Origin: Glycine soja
Lineage: Eukaryota > Streptophyta > Magnoliopsida > Fabales > Fabaceae
Assembly (NCBI RefSeq): GCF_004193775.1
Contig: NC_041004.1
Coordinates: 5,789,309 to 5,853,308 of the forward strand
Direction of reading: 5' to 3'
Length of the DNA stretch: 64,000 nucleotides
Both the position numbers and the translations under genes were made by a program. Below are positions 11,275-22,719 of the stretch, one piece after another. Position 1 is the first letter of the stretch; every line of letters begins with the position of its first letter. The notes beneath the pieces were generated by a model. It was not told the DNA's origin. It was given only the letters and a program-made list of their open reading frames with translations, and did not search any database.

Positions 11275-14200
11275 TAATGGTGATGATCACGTTTCTAGCT
11301 ACTCATTTCCCTTCTGTGTGAAAAGAATCCCCACTTGGTTTTTTTTCCCTTTCAAATTGTTACTTCGAAATGACACCCTTTTGACCATTTTTAAAATTGA
11401 ATCACCCTTAAATATTAACATATGCAAAATCATTTTGAATGGCATCTTAAAAATAACTGAAAAAAGTAACAAATAACAGAGAAATCAGATCCAAACACAA
11501 TAGAAATTTTTTGTTGGGACACAGGAAAATAATAGAGTTTAACAACTTGTATGTACTAAAATATTTTATATTATTAATTAAATAAAAAATTTATATAATT
11601 TTTCAAATAATTATTAAAAAAAATCTATTTAATTTACAACCAATGTTTATAGTCAGATGATAGTGTGAAAAATATATATACACTTTGAATTTCTCAGCAT
11701 ATACGCCTTTGACACATTCGTCTTTGGATGGCTGCAGGTTATCTAGTATTTATATCCTTCACTGATATAACTATATCATAACCGGTTACCTTTTGTTATA
11801 ATATTTGCTTTTCGCAAAAAAAAAAAAAAACACTCTTATTTTAGTGTTTAAATATCCTTTTAATTTTAGTCTTTGTTTGAAGGGCACGGGTTTCGTTTGG
11901 TTTTGCGATTCAAGGATGAAGATTAGGGAGAAAGATATCTAGTGTTAATTTGCTCAAAAACTTACATTACTAGTGCATTCAAACTATTCTTCTTGAGTAA
12001 TTCTTTTGTTACGATTAAGTTAATTTTATCAGCTGGTCAAAGGACGAGATTATTAATTTGAATTAAGTTAATTTTACTTACTATTTTTGTTCTAGTTTTG
12101 TCTTCTAAGTAAGGTTGAGTTTGAGAATGGATATATAATTGTTTTTTAAACAATCTACCTAATCTATTAGCTAGTACTGTTGATTAATGATTTGTTTTAT
12201 AATATTTTATTAATTTTATTATTAAAATAAATTGTACATAATTAATTTAATTAAAAGTATATAACCAGTGGTGAATTAATCAGAGTTTAAATTGGGAGAG
12301 CTGAGCTATCTATTTTTGGTTAGCATCCAGAATAAAATTCTCTCTTAAAAGGATAGCCGTAGGAAAACAAACATTACAAAATATTAGTTATAATATATAT
12401 ATATATATTCAAGTGCGTGATTTATTTTCAAATATCAATATGCATGAATATAAAATAAAGGGGATATTCTAATCTCTATTCGATTCCTATAATTTACGAA
12501 ATTATGAGTTTTGATCTATTTTATTCTTCAAGTAAACAGCTATTTTAATCTTCTAATGTTTCTTAATATTTTAAAAAAATCTTATTTATGTCTTAAAACT
12601 ACAAAAAAAAACTAGTATTTTTTCAACTTTCCCTTTGTCTCTCTGTTTGATTTGTAGAATAAGAAAATTCTACCACCAACAGGAAATTTAAAAAATAGTA
12701 CAAGTCTCAGGCTGACTACTGCACCCAACAAGTTTGATTTTTAAAAGGGTCAACATTATACGCAACGTGACTTGGCTAAATTCAAAAGCTTACTTCCAAA
12801 ATAAAACTTCTAATTATTCTTTCAAAACAAGAGGTTGCAATTTCTTGCTCCTATCTTTTCCTTGTGGAGATTATTAATTTTTAAATATTCAACTTTTTCA
12901 GTTAAGATTATTATATTAGCAGTAAAGATTTTTTTTTTTTTGTTGTTGTTGAGAATATTAGCAGTAAAGATGTTACAATGGATTGAAATGGGAGGATTAA
13001 ACCATTTATGATTTAACTCCTTTGTTAATAAAATACACCCAGCTCATCCCCACTCTTCTTTTTCAAATAACTAATTGGATTACCAGTGTAATGCACGGGT
13101 TAATTAGTTTATCTACTGAAATTAATTTGTTTTTCAAAATATAATATAACTTTGCAATAATTTTATAAAATATAATAAAAAATTATTAAAATATATTCAA
13201 AATAATAATTATAAATTCTAAAATTATGAAAACAAGGACTAAATAAGATATATTTTTACTATATGAAAACAATAATATTTATGAGTAAATACTTTTTTTT
13301 ATTGAAAAGAAATATAAAAAAGTAAATGAGGACAACTTTACAATGGGATAAATGAAATCCAATTTGAGATTTGGATGGCGTGGTTAGTAATATCTTATTT
13401 AATTCAATGTCTTAGTAAACTTCTAGCTTGAAAAAAAGAAGTTAAAATATATTTTCTTTTCCTTATTTTATTAAATCCATATTTTAATTTTTATATTTTT
13501 TAATTGAAACACTTTATCTTTTACTTTAAAAAACGATTACGATTTCCCAATACCTAATTAAGACATTTTATTTCACTTCTAAAAGTCTATAATTTTAATT
13601 TATGTGATCAATTTTAAAATGATGATTGATTCTTGTACTTTATTAACCTTCATTGAAATGTGTTTGTTTATTGATCGCATGATAATTATCTTTTTAAATA
13701 TTTAATTGATAGATATGTATGAGATCAAATATCTCAATTAAATAATGTTAAGGTTAATACCACAATTATTTTTTTAAAATCGGGAGACAAAAGATTATTA
13801 TTAAAAAAAATAAGAGAACCAAAATTTTATTTTAGACAAACAAAAATGAAAAATTGGCATGATTTATTGGATCGTTAAACCCATTTCCAAAATTTAAATT
13901 TGGCAATTAGAGGGAGTTCTTTTTATTTTCCGACAAATAATAAAGTAGGCCCAAATATAAAGTTGATTACTACAAATGCTTTATAATTTTTTCTTCAAAT
14001 TCAGAGTTGATCATTTTGGTACTAAAATTAGATAAAGAGTTTTTTTTTTTTTTTTTAGCGAAATTCGTTTAAAAGTACTTCTAATATTTAAGGGTAGTAG
14101 ATTGTTTAACACAATCATCGAATTTTTAAAATAAGGATTCATATTTAGCTTTGCTATACGTCTGTACCTGATAGCAAATTCGGAAAACATATACAGAAAT

Positions 14201-14511
14201 TTTAACAACGTAATGTATTAAAGTTGATGTGATTTTTAGAGAAATAAAGAAATGGTTATCAAAGGATTGGCAAGTCTAGCAAAAACACATTTTCGAAGAA
14301 TCAAACTTTTCTGCATAACAGATTGCAGCGCATATATGAAAATGCTCTGCCTTTGGGTGTGACTTTTTTAAAAGGCGAAAACACTAATAATATTTAAGTG
14401 CAGTCCAAAGCACAATGCCCGAACTAAACCAATAGGTAATTACAAATAGACTTCCAAAGCCAAGATTTTGATGCACCTATAGAAAGCACTACCAGAATAT
14501 AGAAGCAACAT
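11275..14511. other. long AT-rich intergenic stretch
   Basis: No gene, RNA or complete mobile element was recognised in about 3.2 kb. Homopolymer A/T runs and a small duplication (ATTAGCAGTAAAGAT near 12916 and 12957) are the only structures noted. Confidence 0.5.
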
Positions 14512-14519
14512 ATTACAAT

Positions 14520-14695
14520 CTATGAAACACGGACACTCCAGTCCCTTGCCGTGTTCGGTGTCCAACACGTGTCCGTGTCAGTGTTCGACACCGACACGAC
14601 ACCCGTACTATGTTCTATATTTTAAACATTATAGGTGTCCACGTGTCCGTGTCCGTGTCGTGTCCGATGTCCATGTCGGTGTCGATGCTTCATAG
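14520..14695. mobile_element. 176-bp MITE with 8-bp target-site duplication (hAT-like)
   Basis: The element begins CTATGAAACACGGACAC and ends with the imperfect inverse (rc CTATGAAGCATCGACAC), so the terminal inverted repeats are about 17 bp. It is flanked by identical 8-bp repeats ATTACAAT at 14512-14519 and 14696-14703. An 8-bp duplication is the hAT hallmark. The interior is made of GTGTCCGTGTC-type repeats that pair with CGACACCGACACGAC, giving the whole element strong fold-back potential. It is too short to code. Superfamily rests on TSD length only. Confidence 0.78.
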
Positions 14696-14923
14696 ATTAC
14701 AATTATGACCATCTCAGCCAATTAATCCACGTGATTCTCAACACCAAGCATACCCACCTGTCACAACTCCAACTTTGCTACAAAACATTATCAGCAGTAA
14801 CTAACACATAAACACTGCATAATCCACTTCAACCCTAAAATTATGCAGATGAAACAAATGTGGTATTCATTACCTGGGAAAAGAATAATAAGAACATAAC
14901 TCCTTGAGGATTATATCTTAAAA

Positions 14924-15042
14924 GGAGATATAAGGTTGGTTGAGTGGTTAAGAAAGAAGAAAAGAGGGAAAATGTCGCAGGTTCGATTCCCACTGCTAAT
15001 AAAAACTAACAAACTAACAATTAACATTTGTCGATAAAAAAA
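14924..15042 (+). mobile_element. tRNA-derived SINE, 119 bp
   Basis: An internal RNA polymerase III promoter is visible: an A-box-like TGGTTGAGTGGTTA (14937-14950) and a perfect B box GGTTCGATTCC (14980-14990), about 30 bp apart. The element ends in GATAAAAAAA and is flanked by identical 14-bp target-site duplications ATTATATCTTAAAA at 14910-14923 and 15043-15056. It is shorter than most described legume SINEs. The perfect TSD argues for a fairly recent insertion by LINE machinery. It is not a tRNA gene because no cloverleaf can be closed. Confidence 0.85.
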
Positions 15043-15056
15043 ATTATATCTTAAAA

Positions 15057-16600
15057 ACCTGAAAAATATGAAGGATTTATGAATCAGAAGAAATAGATGT
15101 CGAGGTCAAAATTTAAGTTTGTGGCAGCAAAAAACCATCACTAAAGGGAATTTTGATGGTTACAAGTAGCTTCCAGGACCACATGAGTCAGTAACAGTTT
15201 GTGGCATTTTTATTTTGTAAACGTTGGTGTTTCCGCCAGAAAATATTAGTGGCGACTAAAAATCTCCACAAAATACATTCTGAATCAATCTTTAAATATA
15301 GCATTTACTGGCAGTTGATAACCACCAGAAAATTCATTCACATCTTTTTTTTTTTTTTTTTTTTTAATTTTATGGGCCGGGGGAGAAATTGGGATTTTCA
15401 ATAGAGTTATAGATATTAAACTATTTTGATAACATAAGAAATATCTTACTTAAGCTGATACTATACAAAATGCAGAAAATGTTGTCATAAGATCAGTATT
15501 TGAAATTGCACAACATTTCCCATTGTTCAGCATCCATCCGTACATGTACCAAGTTTATCCTTCATTAATTTTGCAAAGGATCACCTTTAGGTGCACCTTC
15601 AGCTATTGAAAGTCTATGCTTGAATTCTAGCTTCTCTCGCGGTTGTTAACCAGCACCTGCAAAGGAAAGTTAAAGTCACAACCATGAGCTTTAAAAAAAC
15701 ATTCATTTAGCTAAAACAAGATGTGAGAAATTCTATGAAATGTAGAATAATGCAATTCAGTTTAGCATGCATGCAGCGAAGCAAGGAGCAGAGGATAACA
15801 GAACTATTAGTATAACTAAGAATCATCTGAATCGAGATAAAATTCATAATTAAGCTTTGCAGAATGCAGATATACTGTAATTTACCATACAAGTGACAGA
15901 AGACGCTTCAATTCATCGGATATTCATATATAAGAAACTGAAGATTGTTCTCCTGGCAGTAGCCTAAAAGACTGACGAGATTTCGACGGCGAATAGATGA
16001 TAGATAGTGCACCTAAAGTAAAACAAAGTCATATTTGATCAAAGCAAGAGATAGAAATACTGTGATACAATTGCCAATCCATCAGAATTATGAAGTGAAA
16101 ATGTAAAAAACTGTGATACAGTTTATGCTCACAAAGTCTGACTAGTTTAAAACTTTCAACATAACAAAGTCTGTCACACAACAAGTGAGATAAAAATAAT
16201 GACTATGCTCACACATAATTTATGAAGATCCTATTCAGACATGACTGGACACAGTAGAGTGAACGAATCGGCAAAGAAAGATTCATCTTTCTGAATCAAA
16301 TGATATATGAAGCTAAATGATATTTACTATAGAAAACTCTGCTCTAAATTCTGAAACAGAAACAAGCAAGGGTTAGAAGAAGGACTTGAGAAGTAAGTTT
16401 TTGTAGAGAAAGAGGGAATCCTTTTAAAATTATAAGAAACAGGTCAAGAAAAACAATTTTAGTGACTATTCAGCAATCATCTCTAAAGTAATTCATCAAA
16501 GACTTATGAGAAGTATCCTGCATCTGTCACAATTTCACAGAATTGGGCAAGGGAAGTCTCTTCACATCAATGATACATTTCATAATCTATACTCATAGTA
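15057..16600. other. intergenic, no clear gene
   Basis: Nothing codes convincingly. There is a T run of about 21 near 15343-15365. The part from ~15590 may belong to the decayed receptor-kinase locus that follows, since that relic is read leftwards and its later kinase exons would fall here, but I recognise no kinase motif. Confidence 0.35.
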
Positions 16601-16641
16601 TTTCATACAATCACATTTTAGAACATGAAATTGAGTATTAC

Positions 16642-17150
16642 CTCATCAACAAATTCCTGATAGCAAGTCCTCGGTGTTTTTTGATAGCTACTAGCATTCC
16701 ATCTTGAAGTAAACCCTAGTATACCTCCCCAAATTTCCCATTCTCCAATCAAATTCTTGTCACTGAAATTTTCTTGTGGCCAAAGATAGTTCTTCCATCT
16801 CAAATCTCCTAGTATCTCATAATAGGGAACTCGATTGCACCATGCCTTCCCACTGCATGCAATGGAATTTATCTGCATCACTTTAGGAAAATTATTGATC
16901 ACAGAATATACATGCATGTGAGATGTTACCTTGGGAAGGATCATTGGACCCTGTCTCTGAAGTCCTAGAAATACTCCTTTGATGAGACAAACAAAACATT
17001 ACAAGTATTACAGCAATCCTACCAATGCCACGGCTCCTGCAGCTCCTCCAAATATTGTTGCAAGAATACTTGGCATCTGGTGTAGGAATCCCTTTCCCTT
17101 CCCCTATGTTGTACAAACTTATAAGGACTATTATACATGAAACCTGGAGT
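16642..17150 (-). pseudogene. receptor-like protein kinase relic (TM segment and kinase subdomains I-II)
   Basis: Read leftwards, one frame gives a Gly/Ala-rich membrane segment (LATIFGGAAGAVALVGL). After a frameshift it continues VILVMFCLSHQRS and SRTSETGSNDPSQG, a usual juxtamembrane sequence. Further on come NFSDKNLIGE (start of the glycine loop), then in another frame GLLQDGMLVAIKK with the ATP-binding Lys, and in a third QEFVDE ending at a consensus donor (exon end 16642). Several frameshifts and at least one stop (EVY-stop) make it non-functional. No later kinase subdomains (HRD, DFG) were found. The family call is firm at receptor-like kinase level; the exact subfamily is not. Confidence 0.7.
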
Positions 17151-17199
17151 CCAAAGAGTAGCAAAAGATCACAATGAAAAACTTTCCAATTAAAAATTC

Positions 17200-18304
17200 A
17201 GCTAATGAGAAAGTGTCAATGTCACGTCAATTAAATCCAGAGTTACATTTAGCTCTTGTTCAAATTTAAACTCAGATCCATGTATAGGTACAGTTTCTCC
17301 AGACCAATCTACCATATCTGAAAAACAAAAATAAGTTTCCTAGGGTCATGAATTTCACTATTCAATCAACTTATCGAGAAAGTTAAAATACAATGACATT
17401 GATGAGTAGCGTTTTTCCAGGGAATCGCTGTATTGAAGTATTTATCGATATTGCATACTGAATACCTGTATTGTTACTTCTTTGAAGCTAGGGGACCATA
17501 AGCAAGATTCTTCAGTCAATTTGATTTAAATGATTGCATATGTTGCCTTTGATAATTTAATTTGCTGACTCTCTGTAGATTCAGTAACATACTGCATCAA
17601 TTTCCATTTCAGAATAATTTGGATTAAGTAAATCATACACTAGAGACATCAGCAAAATGTGAGCCTGAAGTTTCAGCATCTCAAATAGTTACATAATCAG
17701 GCATTAATTTCATATTTATTTTCAATTTTAGATCTTTCACAGATAAGAAAATGAAAGGGAACTTCACGTGCTATATTATACTATTATTACACATGTCAAT
17801 GACATGTTTATTATTTCTTCACAGTTTACAACTGCATACAAGAAAGTATATAACATAGATTTGATTAAAATATACGAATGTTCACTGCAAAGAAAGTGTA
17901 TATACAAAAGAATTTGCTTTGGTTTACACTTGAAATTCCCATCAAGTAACCAACTGTGTTTGGGTCCATCGGAAGGGATTAGTCACTCACAACGTGGCAA
18001 AACAAGGTCTGACTCCTTGACAGGAGAGATGTTCACACCTAGTGCCTTCTTGTACCTCGAACAATACTGTACCCGAAGGAGAATATCTGTGGGAGTCCAA
18101 AACAAAAAGAATAAAATCTCACCAAGTATCATGCTGAGCAACTAATCTAAGACTTGTTGCAATGCAATAACTAAGTAAAACATAAGAGGAGAAAGACATG
18201 AAATGAAACGTATCTTTGACTGAAATAGTTTTTTACTTGGTTAGTCTTAAAGGATGATGAAGTAGGTCAAAGCAGTAGAATTACCTGGTGATCATACTTG
18301 GTCG
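17200..18304. other. spacer 3' of the NB-LRR gene
   Basis: No intact gene. Two short minus-strand open stretches may be exon relics: one at ~17207-17320 starting MVDWSGETVPIHGSEF, and one at ~17988-18090 preceded by a good acceptor (CTCCCACAG). The second could be a 3'-UTR exon of the NB-LRR gene, because a GTAATT donor follows that gene's stop codon at ~18285. Both readings are weak. Confidence 0.3.
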
Positions 18305-21300
18305 CTAAATCCATCTATCATCAACCTTAATGCCACAAATGTGAGAAATTTTAGGCCAAATTTGATGGTGCTTTGTGCAACATTGTTTTTGCAGAAAAGG
18401 ACATTCCTCTATGACTAATTTTATTAGAGAGACAGGCAGCTTTTCTCCAGCTATATTCTCCAACTTTGGACATGTAACAATTCTTAATTCTTGCAGGGAT
18501 GTAAGATTGAGAAGCCCCTTGCTGTCCAATGTCTCCATACTTGAAAAGTTACATAGATTCAGAAATGTAAGAGATGGAGGCAGCAAACCCTCCTTTGGGA
18601 AGGACTTGATGCTATCACATGGACCCGCGAGGATGAGATGGGTAAGCATGTCCATGGACGGCCATGCTAGGCCGCATAGTAGTTTCTCACAATTGACAAT
18701 CCAAACTGTTCTCAGGTTAGGTGGCATACCCCCTTCAGGAAACGACTGAATTCCTGGGCAGTTCTCTATGTGAAGATGTTCTAACTTTGGGAGAAGAGTA
18801 CTCATTTTGTCAGGCAACGACTTCAACTTGTCACAGCCCAAAACTATGAAAGAACTCAAGTTTGGCGCATGCAATCCTTCTCTCGGGAAAGATACAAAGT
18901 TGGGACATTTGCGAATACCAAAAGCACTCAAACTCTTAAATGACTCTGACCTTGAAACCAAAAGAGATTCTATATTTTTGCAGTTTTCGAGTTCTAGATT
19001 TTTGAGATTTGGAAAGGTAACCGATGGAAGAGATGTGAGCGAATCACAACTCCAAAGTATTGACAGTACTTCTAGCAACTCATGTTTGTGTTGTGTCGGG
19101 AATTCCAATTTTTTAAGATTCCTGATAAACAAAGTCTTCAGTGATTCAGGTAAACGACCACCCGGAAATGATATGGCTGATGAACAATCGTTTAATGCCA
19201 AAGACCGGAGACAAGTTGGTTGGATGTTAGTGATGGCCTCGATCATGGACTCCACCATTGAGCTTCCTTCCACTACTATATTTTCCACCAAGAGAGGGAA
19301 CACATGCAGTGCTACTTTATTGCTTTTACGTATCTCCAATGTTCGAATGGCGGGAGCCATTGGGAGAGAAGAGACAAGCAGTTCACAATTTATAATCTGA
19401 AGTGTTTCCAGAGCAGGAAGGTGATTTGGCAAATCTCCCTTAAGTTTGGGGCAGTTATGTATAATAAGATTATGAAGGACAGGAAAAGCTTCTGAATCGA
19501 AGGAACTCCACACCTCCCAACAAGTCATGTAATAAATGGCTAGAGATTCAAGGGAGGAAAAGGGTGTCACAGAAGGATAATCTTTGTTCTTGTAGAAACC
19601 TGCATCAATAGTCTTCAGCCTATTCAATCTTGAAATTTCAAGGACCTTGAGAGAAGGTAGTTGCCCAAGTGAAGGAAGCATACAACAGTTGTGACAATCG
19701 CGCAATGTTAGATGTGTCATTTTGCAGTAGGAAAAATCTCCCATCCAATTTGGAAATTTGGTTCCTTTATAACCACGAATTGACAACAATTCCAGATTAT
19801 AGTGAGGTTGTAACCTGCAAAGTATATCTATTTCAATTTGGAAGTTGGTGCTTTCGTTGTTACATCTAGACCATTCCAACCATAGACTGTTAATGTGCTT
19901 TTTATCCATTATCCTTGCCTCCAATGCTTCATCGCTTTGGGAAATGTTCTCCAAATTGCTTATACGAAGCTGACCATGAAGATTTGAAAGTGCTCCTAGT
20001 TCTTTGATTCCATTCTCTTTATGCTTACCGACAATAAAGAAACCCAAATGCTGTAAATGATTTAATTTACTCATTCCTCTGGGCATCTCTTTTATGGGAG
20101 TATCATAAATATCAAGATGGCGCAGGTTAACAAGATTTTGTGTGCCACCAGGCAACTTAGTCAGCTTTTTGCACTCAGACAACTTCAAAGTTTGCAGATG
20201 GTACAAATTACATAACGACTCTGGCAGTGATTCTATACTTGAACAAGAGAGATCTAAATAACGCAAATGGATTAATTCACCTATTGCATCCGGCAAAGCA
20301 TCCAGACTTTGGAAGTCATGAAATGATAAAACTCTCAAGTACATAAGCTTTGACATTATGATACATGGTGCCTCCTCGTTATGGAATGGAGAAGCTCTAA
20401 AATTGATAATGGACAAGAAAGTTCTCAGAAATTTTACTCTCCCTAAAGCTTCAAAGTTGTCCAAGACTGAACCACTAAATTTGGTAAACGACAAATGACG
20501 AGTCTTGATATCAATCTTAGTTTCTTTCCCAAGTTCTTCTGATCTAAAATAGAATTCTCCACCAAGGGATGTTGCTAGATCATGTATGAGGTCATGCATA
20601 ACAAAGCATTTGTGCTGAGGCCAACTACCTGAGCATTGGAAAAATGATCTCGAGACCAAATAATCAAAATACTCAAGACCAACCTCTTCTAAAGTCTTTC
20701 CTTTTCTTGGTGTCCCTAAAAGATCTTCTGCCATCCACAACAAGATTAGTTCATCTTTGTTAAATTCGTAGTCTTGGGGATACAATGAACAATAAACAAA
20801 ACACCGTTTTAAATGTGGAGGGAGATAATGATAACTAATTCTCAGTGCCGGGATAATTTTACACTCACTTTCAGATAGTTCCCAAATCTCACTATTCAAT
20901 ATATTATCCCAATACCCAATATCGTGTCTTTTTCTCAACATACCTCCTAGGGACTGTGCTGCTAAAGGCAATCCATTACACTTTTTAGCAATCTCCCTTC
21001 CAATTTTTTCTAGTGCTGATGTGTTCTTGTTAAATTCTGAGGAAAGACATGCATGGTTTGCAAACACTAACCAACAATCTTCATTTGACAATTGCTTTAG
21101 ATGATAAGGTTGAACAGTTTGGACTACAAATGCTGTATTTTCGTTGCGGGTTGTTAGAAGAATTTTACTTCCTCTGATCCCACATTGAAACGGTTTTTTA
21201 AGAAGACCCCAGTTAACATAATCTTCAGTCCAAACATCATCCAAAACAATTAAGAATTTTTTATCTTTCAGTTTGTCCATCAGATCAAGATGAAGTAAAT

Positions 21301-22039
21301 TCATATCATTCAATTTACAAGGCTCTCGAGTAACCGCCTCTGTTATAGCTTTTGTGACCTTCAGAATATTAAATTCTTCAGAAACACATACCCATGCTTT
21401 AAAATCAAATATCTGATTCAAGTTCTCGTCATTATACACCAACTGTGCCAAAGTAGTTTTTCCAATCCCGCCCATGCCCACAATAGGGATCACAGATACT
21501 TCTTTACCATGACTGTTATCCTCCAACAACAACTTGATTATGGCCTCCTTATCTTTATCCCTGCCATATATATAAGATCCATCTTCCAGAGATGTCGATG
21601 GAGCTTTCCATGACACGTTCTCCACTGCAATGTCTTTCAAATCAAGACTCTCCTTGAATCTTAAAACAGACTCTAGTCTTTCAACTATGTCTTCCAACTT
21701 ACTAACGAGCTTCCTATTGGAAAAGCGAAAGAACAAGTTGCTTACATGCTTTTGAGTAGCAGCTTTGGTGGAAACTTCATCGAGTAAGTCATCTGCCTGA
21801 TAAACAGCATCTTTGAGATCATTGAGCCAGTGTTTGACATTAGAGTCTTTGATCTGTTTCTTCTCAGCATCATCAAGCACAGCTCTAACCACTCTTAGAA
21901 TGCTCTCCAACTTTTGAAGCAACTTCTTGCTAAGCTTCTTTCCATGGATCAAGTTGACAAATTCAGGTGAAGCCAGCCTGTCAAAAACAACATCAAGGAA
22001 AGCAGAGAGGAACGCACCACCTACCACTGCTGCTGCCAT
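18305..22039 (-). CDS. CC-NB-LRR disease-resistance protein, intact, single exon (Rps1-k-like)
   Basis: Intracellular immune receptor of 1244 aa. The Met at 22039 (MAAAVVGGAFLSAFLDVVFD) is preferred to one 13 codons upstream because it matches the standard start of this legume family. Coiled-coil domain 1-~165, with an EDVID-like QADDLLDEV at 81-89. NB-ARC domain: P-loop GMGGIGKTT 188-196, kinase-2 KFLIVLDDVW 261-270 (the final Trp is typical of CNLs), RNBS-B GSKILLTTR 290-298, GLPLA 356-360, RNBS-D CFVYCSLYPQDY 413-424, MHD 481-483. About 25 leucine-rich repeats follow from ~540 to ~1230. All nucleotide-binding motifs look usable and no stop interrupts. Resemblance to soybean Rps1-k-type proteins is from memory, so specificity is unknown. 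Tandem relatives are absent here; other receptor fragments lie at 16.6 and 28-30 kb. The hairpin at 22.7 kb is about 0.7 kb upstream. Confidence 0.95.
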   Translation of the reverse strand: MAAAVVGGAFLSAFLDVVFDRLASPEFVNLIHGKKLSKKLLQKLESILRVVRAVLDDAEKKQIKDSNVKHWLNDLKDAVYQADDLLDEVSTKAATQKHVSNLFFRFSNRKLVSKLEDIVERLESVLRFKESLDLKDIAVENVSWKAPSTSLEDGSYIYGRDKDKEAIIKLLLEDNSHGKEVSVIPIVGMGGIGKTTLAQLVYNDENLNQIFDFKAWVCVSEEFNILKVTKAITEAVTREPCKLNDMNLLHLDLMDKLKDKKFLIVLDDVWTEDYVNWGLLKKPFQCGIRGSKILLTTRNENTAFVVQTVQPYHLKQLSNEDCWLVFANHACLSSEFNKNTSALEKIGREIAKKCNGLPLAAQSLGGMLRKRHDIGYWDNILNSEIWELSESECKIIPALRISYHYLPPHLKRCFVYCSLYPQDYEFNKDELILLWMAEDLLGTPRKGKTLEEVGLEYFDYLVSRSFFQCSGSWPQHKCFVMHDLIHDLATSLGGEFYFRSEELGKETKIDIKTRHLSFTKFSGSVLDNFEALGRVKFLRTFLSIINFRASPFHNEEAPCIIMSKLMYLRVLSFHDFQSLDALPDAIGELIHLRYLDLSCSSIESLPESLCNLYHLQTLKLSECKKLTKLPGGTQNLVNLRHLDIYDTPIKEMPRGMSKLNHLQHLGFFIVGKHKENGIKELGALSNLHGQLRISNLENISQSDEALEARIMDKKHINSLWLEWSRCNNESTNFQIEIDILCRLQPHYNLELLSIRGYKGTKFPNWMGDFSYCKMTHLTLRDCHNCCMLPSLGQLPSLKVLEISRLNRLKTIDAGFYKNKDYPSVTPFSSLESLAIYYMTCWEVWSSFDSEAFPVLHNLIIHNCPKLKGDLPNHLPALETLQIINCELLVSSLPMAPAIRTLEIRKSNKVALHVFPLLVENIVVEGSSMVESMIEAITNIQPTCLRSLALNDCSSAISFPGGRLPESLKTLFIRNLKKLEFPTQHKHELLEVLSILWSCDSLTSLPSVTFPNLKNLELENCKNIESLLVSRSESFKSLSAFGIRKCPNFVSFPREGLHAPNLSSFIVLGCDKLKSLPDKMSTLLPKLEHLHIENCPGIQSFPEGGMPPNLRTVWIVNCEKLLCGLAWPSMDMLTHLILAGPCDSIKSFPKEGLLPPSLTFLNLCNFSSMETLDSKGLLNLTSLQELRIVTCPKLENIAGEKLPVSLIKLVIEECPFLQKQCCTKHHQIWPKISHICGIKVDDRWI

Positions 22040-22719
22040 GATCTCAAGAACAATTGATGACAAGACTAGAAACACCAAGGTAAGGTATGGTTACAATAAA
22101 CTGGGTTGGTTCTTGGTAAGGTGAAATTATTCGATGAGATTTGGCTTAGGTCAACTCTCTTCACTTTCACTAGTTTTTCTGTGCATGACAAAAGTGTAGT
22201 GGTGGTAGGTATCTTGTCCCGTTGAATTTGTAGAGGCTGGATGTAGCGGATTCAAACTCTATCCCGTTGGAGTGGTTGCTCTTTTAAAGGACTTTCCTTT
22301 TGCTGCCCACAGGATGATGCTTTTATATACATTGACATATATATTATTTTTTGTGGTGTAATTCAAGAGATTTATAAAGTGATAATTTATCTACCGTTAA
22401 TTTAAAAAGGATTATATTTATAACATGCTTTAGTTAAAGTTAATGATGGCTTGCTTTCCAACTCTAAACGTCACCTCACTTTAGACAAGTTTCTTTTTCT
22501 GTTTCTAAACCATGTTGACCAATGATATACGTGTTTTTTATTGAGTAGATGATCAAAATTATCTTTGAAAGTGTGAGCACTTTTAGTTTTTGAAAGTAAT
22601 AAAAGAATAAAAAGATGACTGAAAATTTCTATACTATCACTTTATTCTCTAAATTTAACTAATTATTGTCATTTTAATTCTCAGAAGTATATTAATATTA
22701 TCTGTTTAAGTCACATTAT
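22040..22719. other. upstream region of the NB-LRR gene
   Basis: No coding sequence. This is the presumed promoter and leader of the resistance gene; no TATA box could be picked with confidence. Confidence 0.4.

Noticed and set aside
14937..14990. tRNA gene (Leu/Ser-like A and B boxes)
   Set aside because: No acceptor stem or anticodon arm can be formed, and an A-rich tail plus 14-bp TSD mark it as a SINE.
17768..18145. 125-codon plus-strand frame
   Set aside because: No motif, atypical composition, and opposite to the 3' region of the NB-LRR gene.
18375..22124. Plus-strand open frames opposite the NB-LRR gene
   Set aside because: Antisense shadows of a well-supported coding region.
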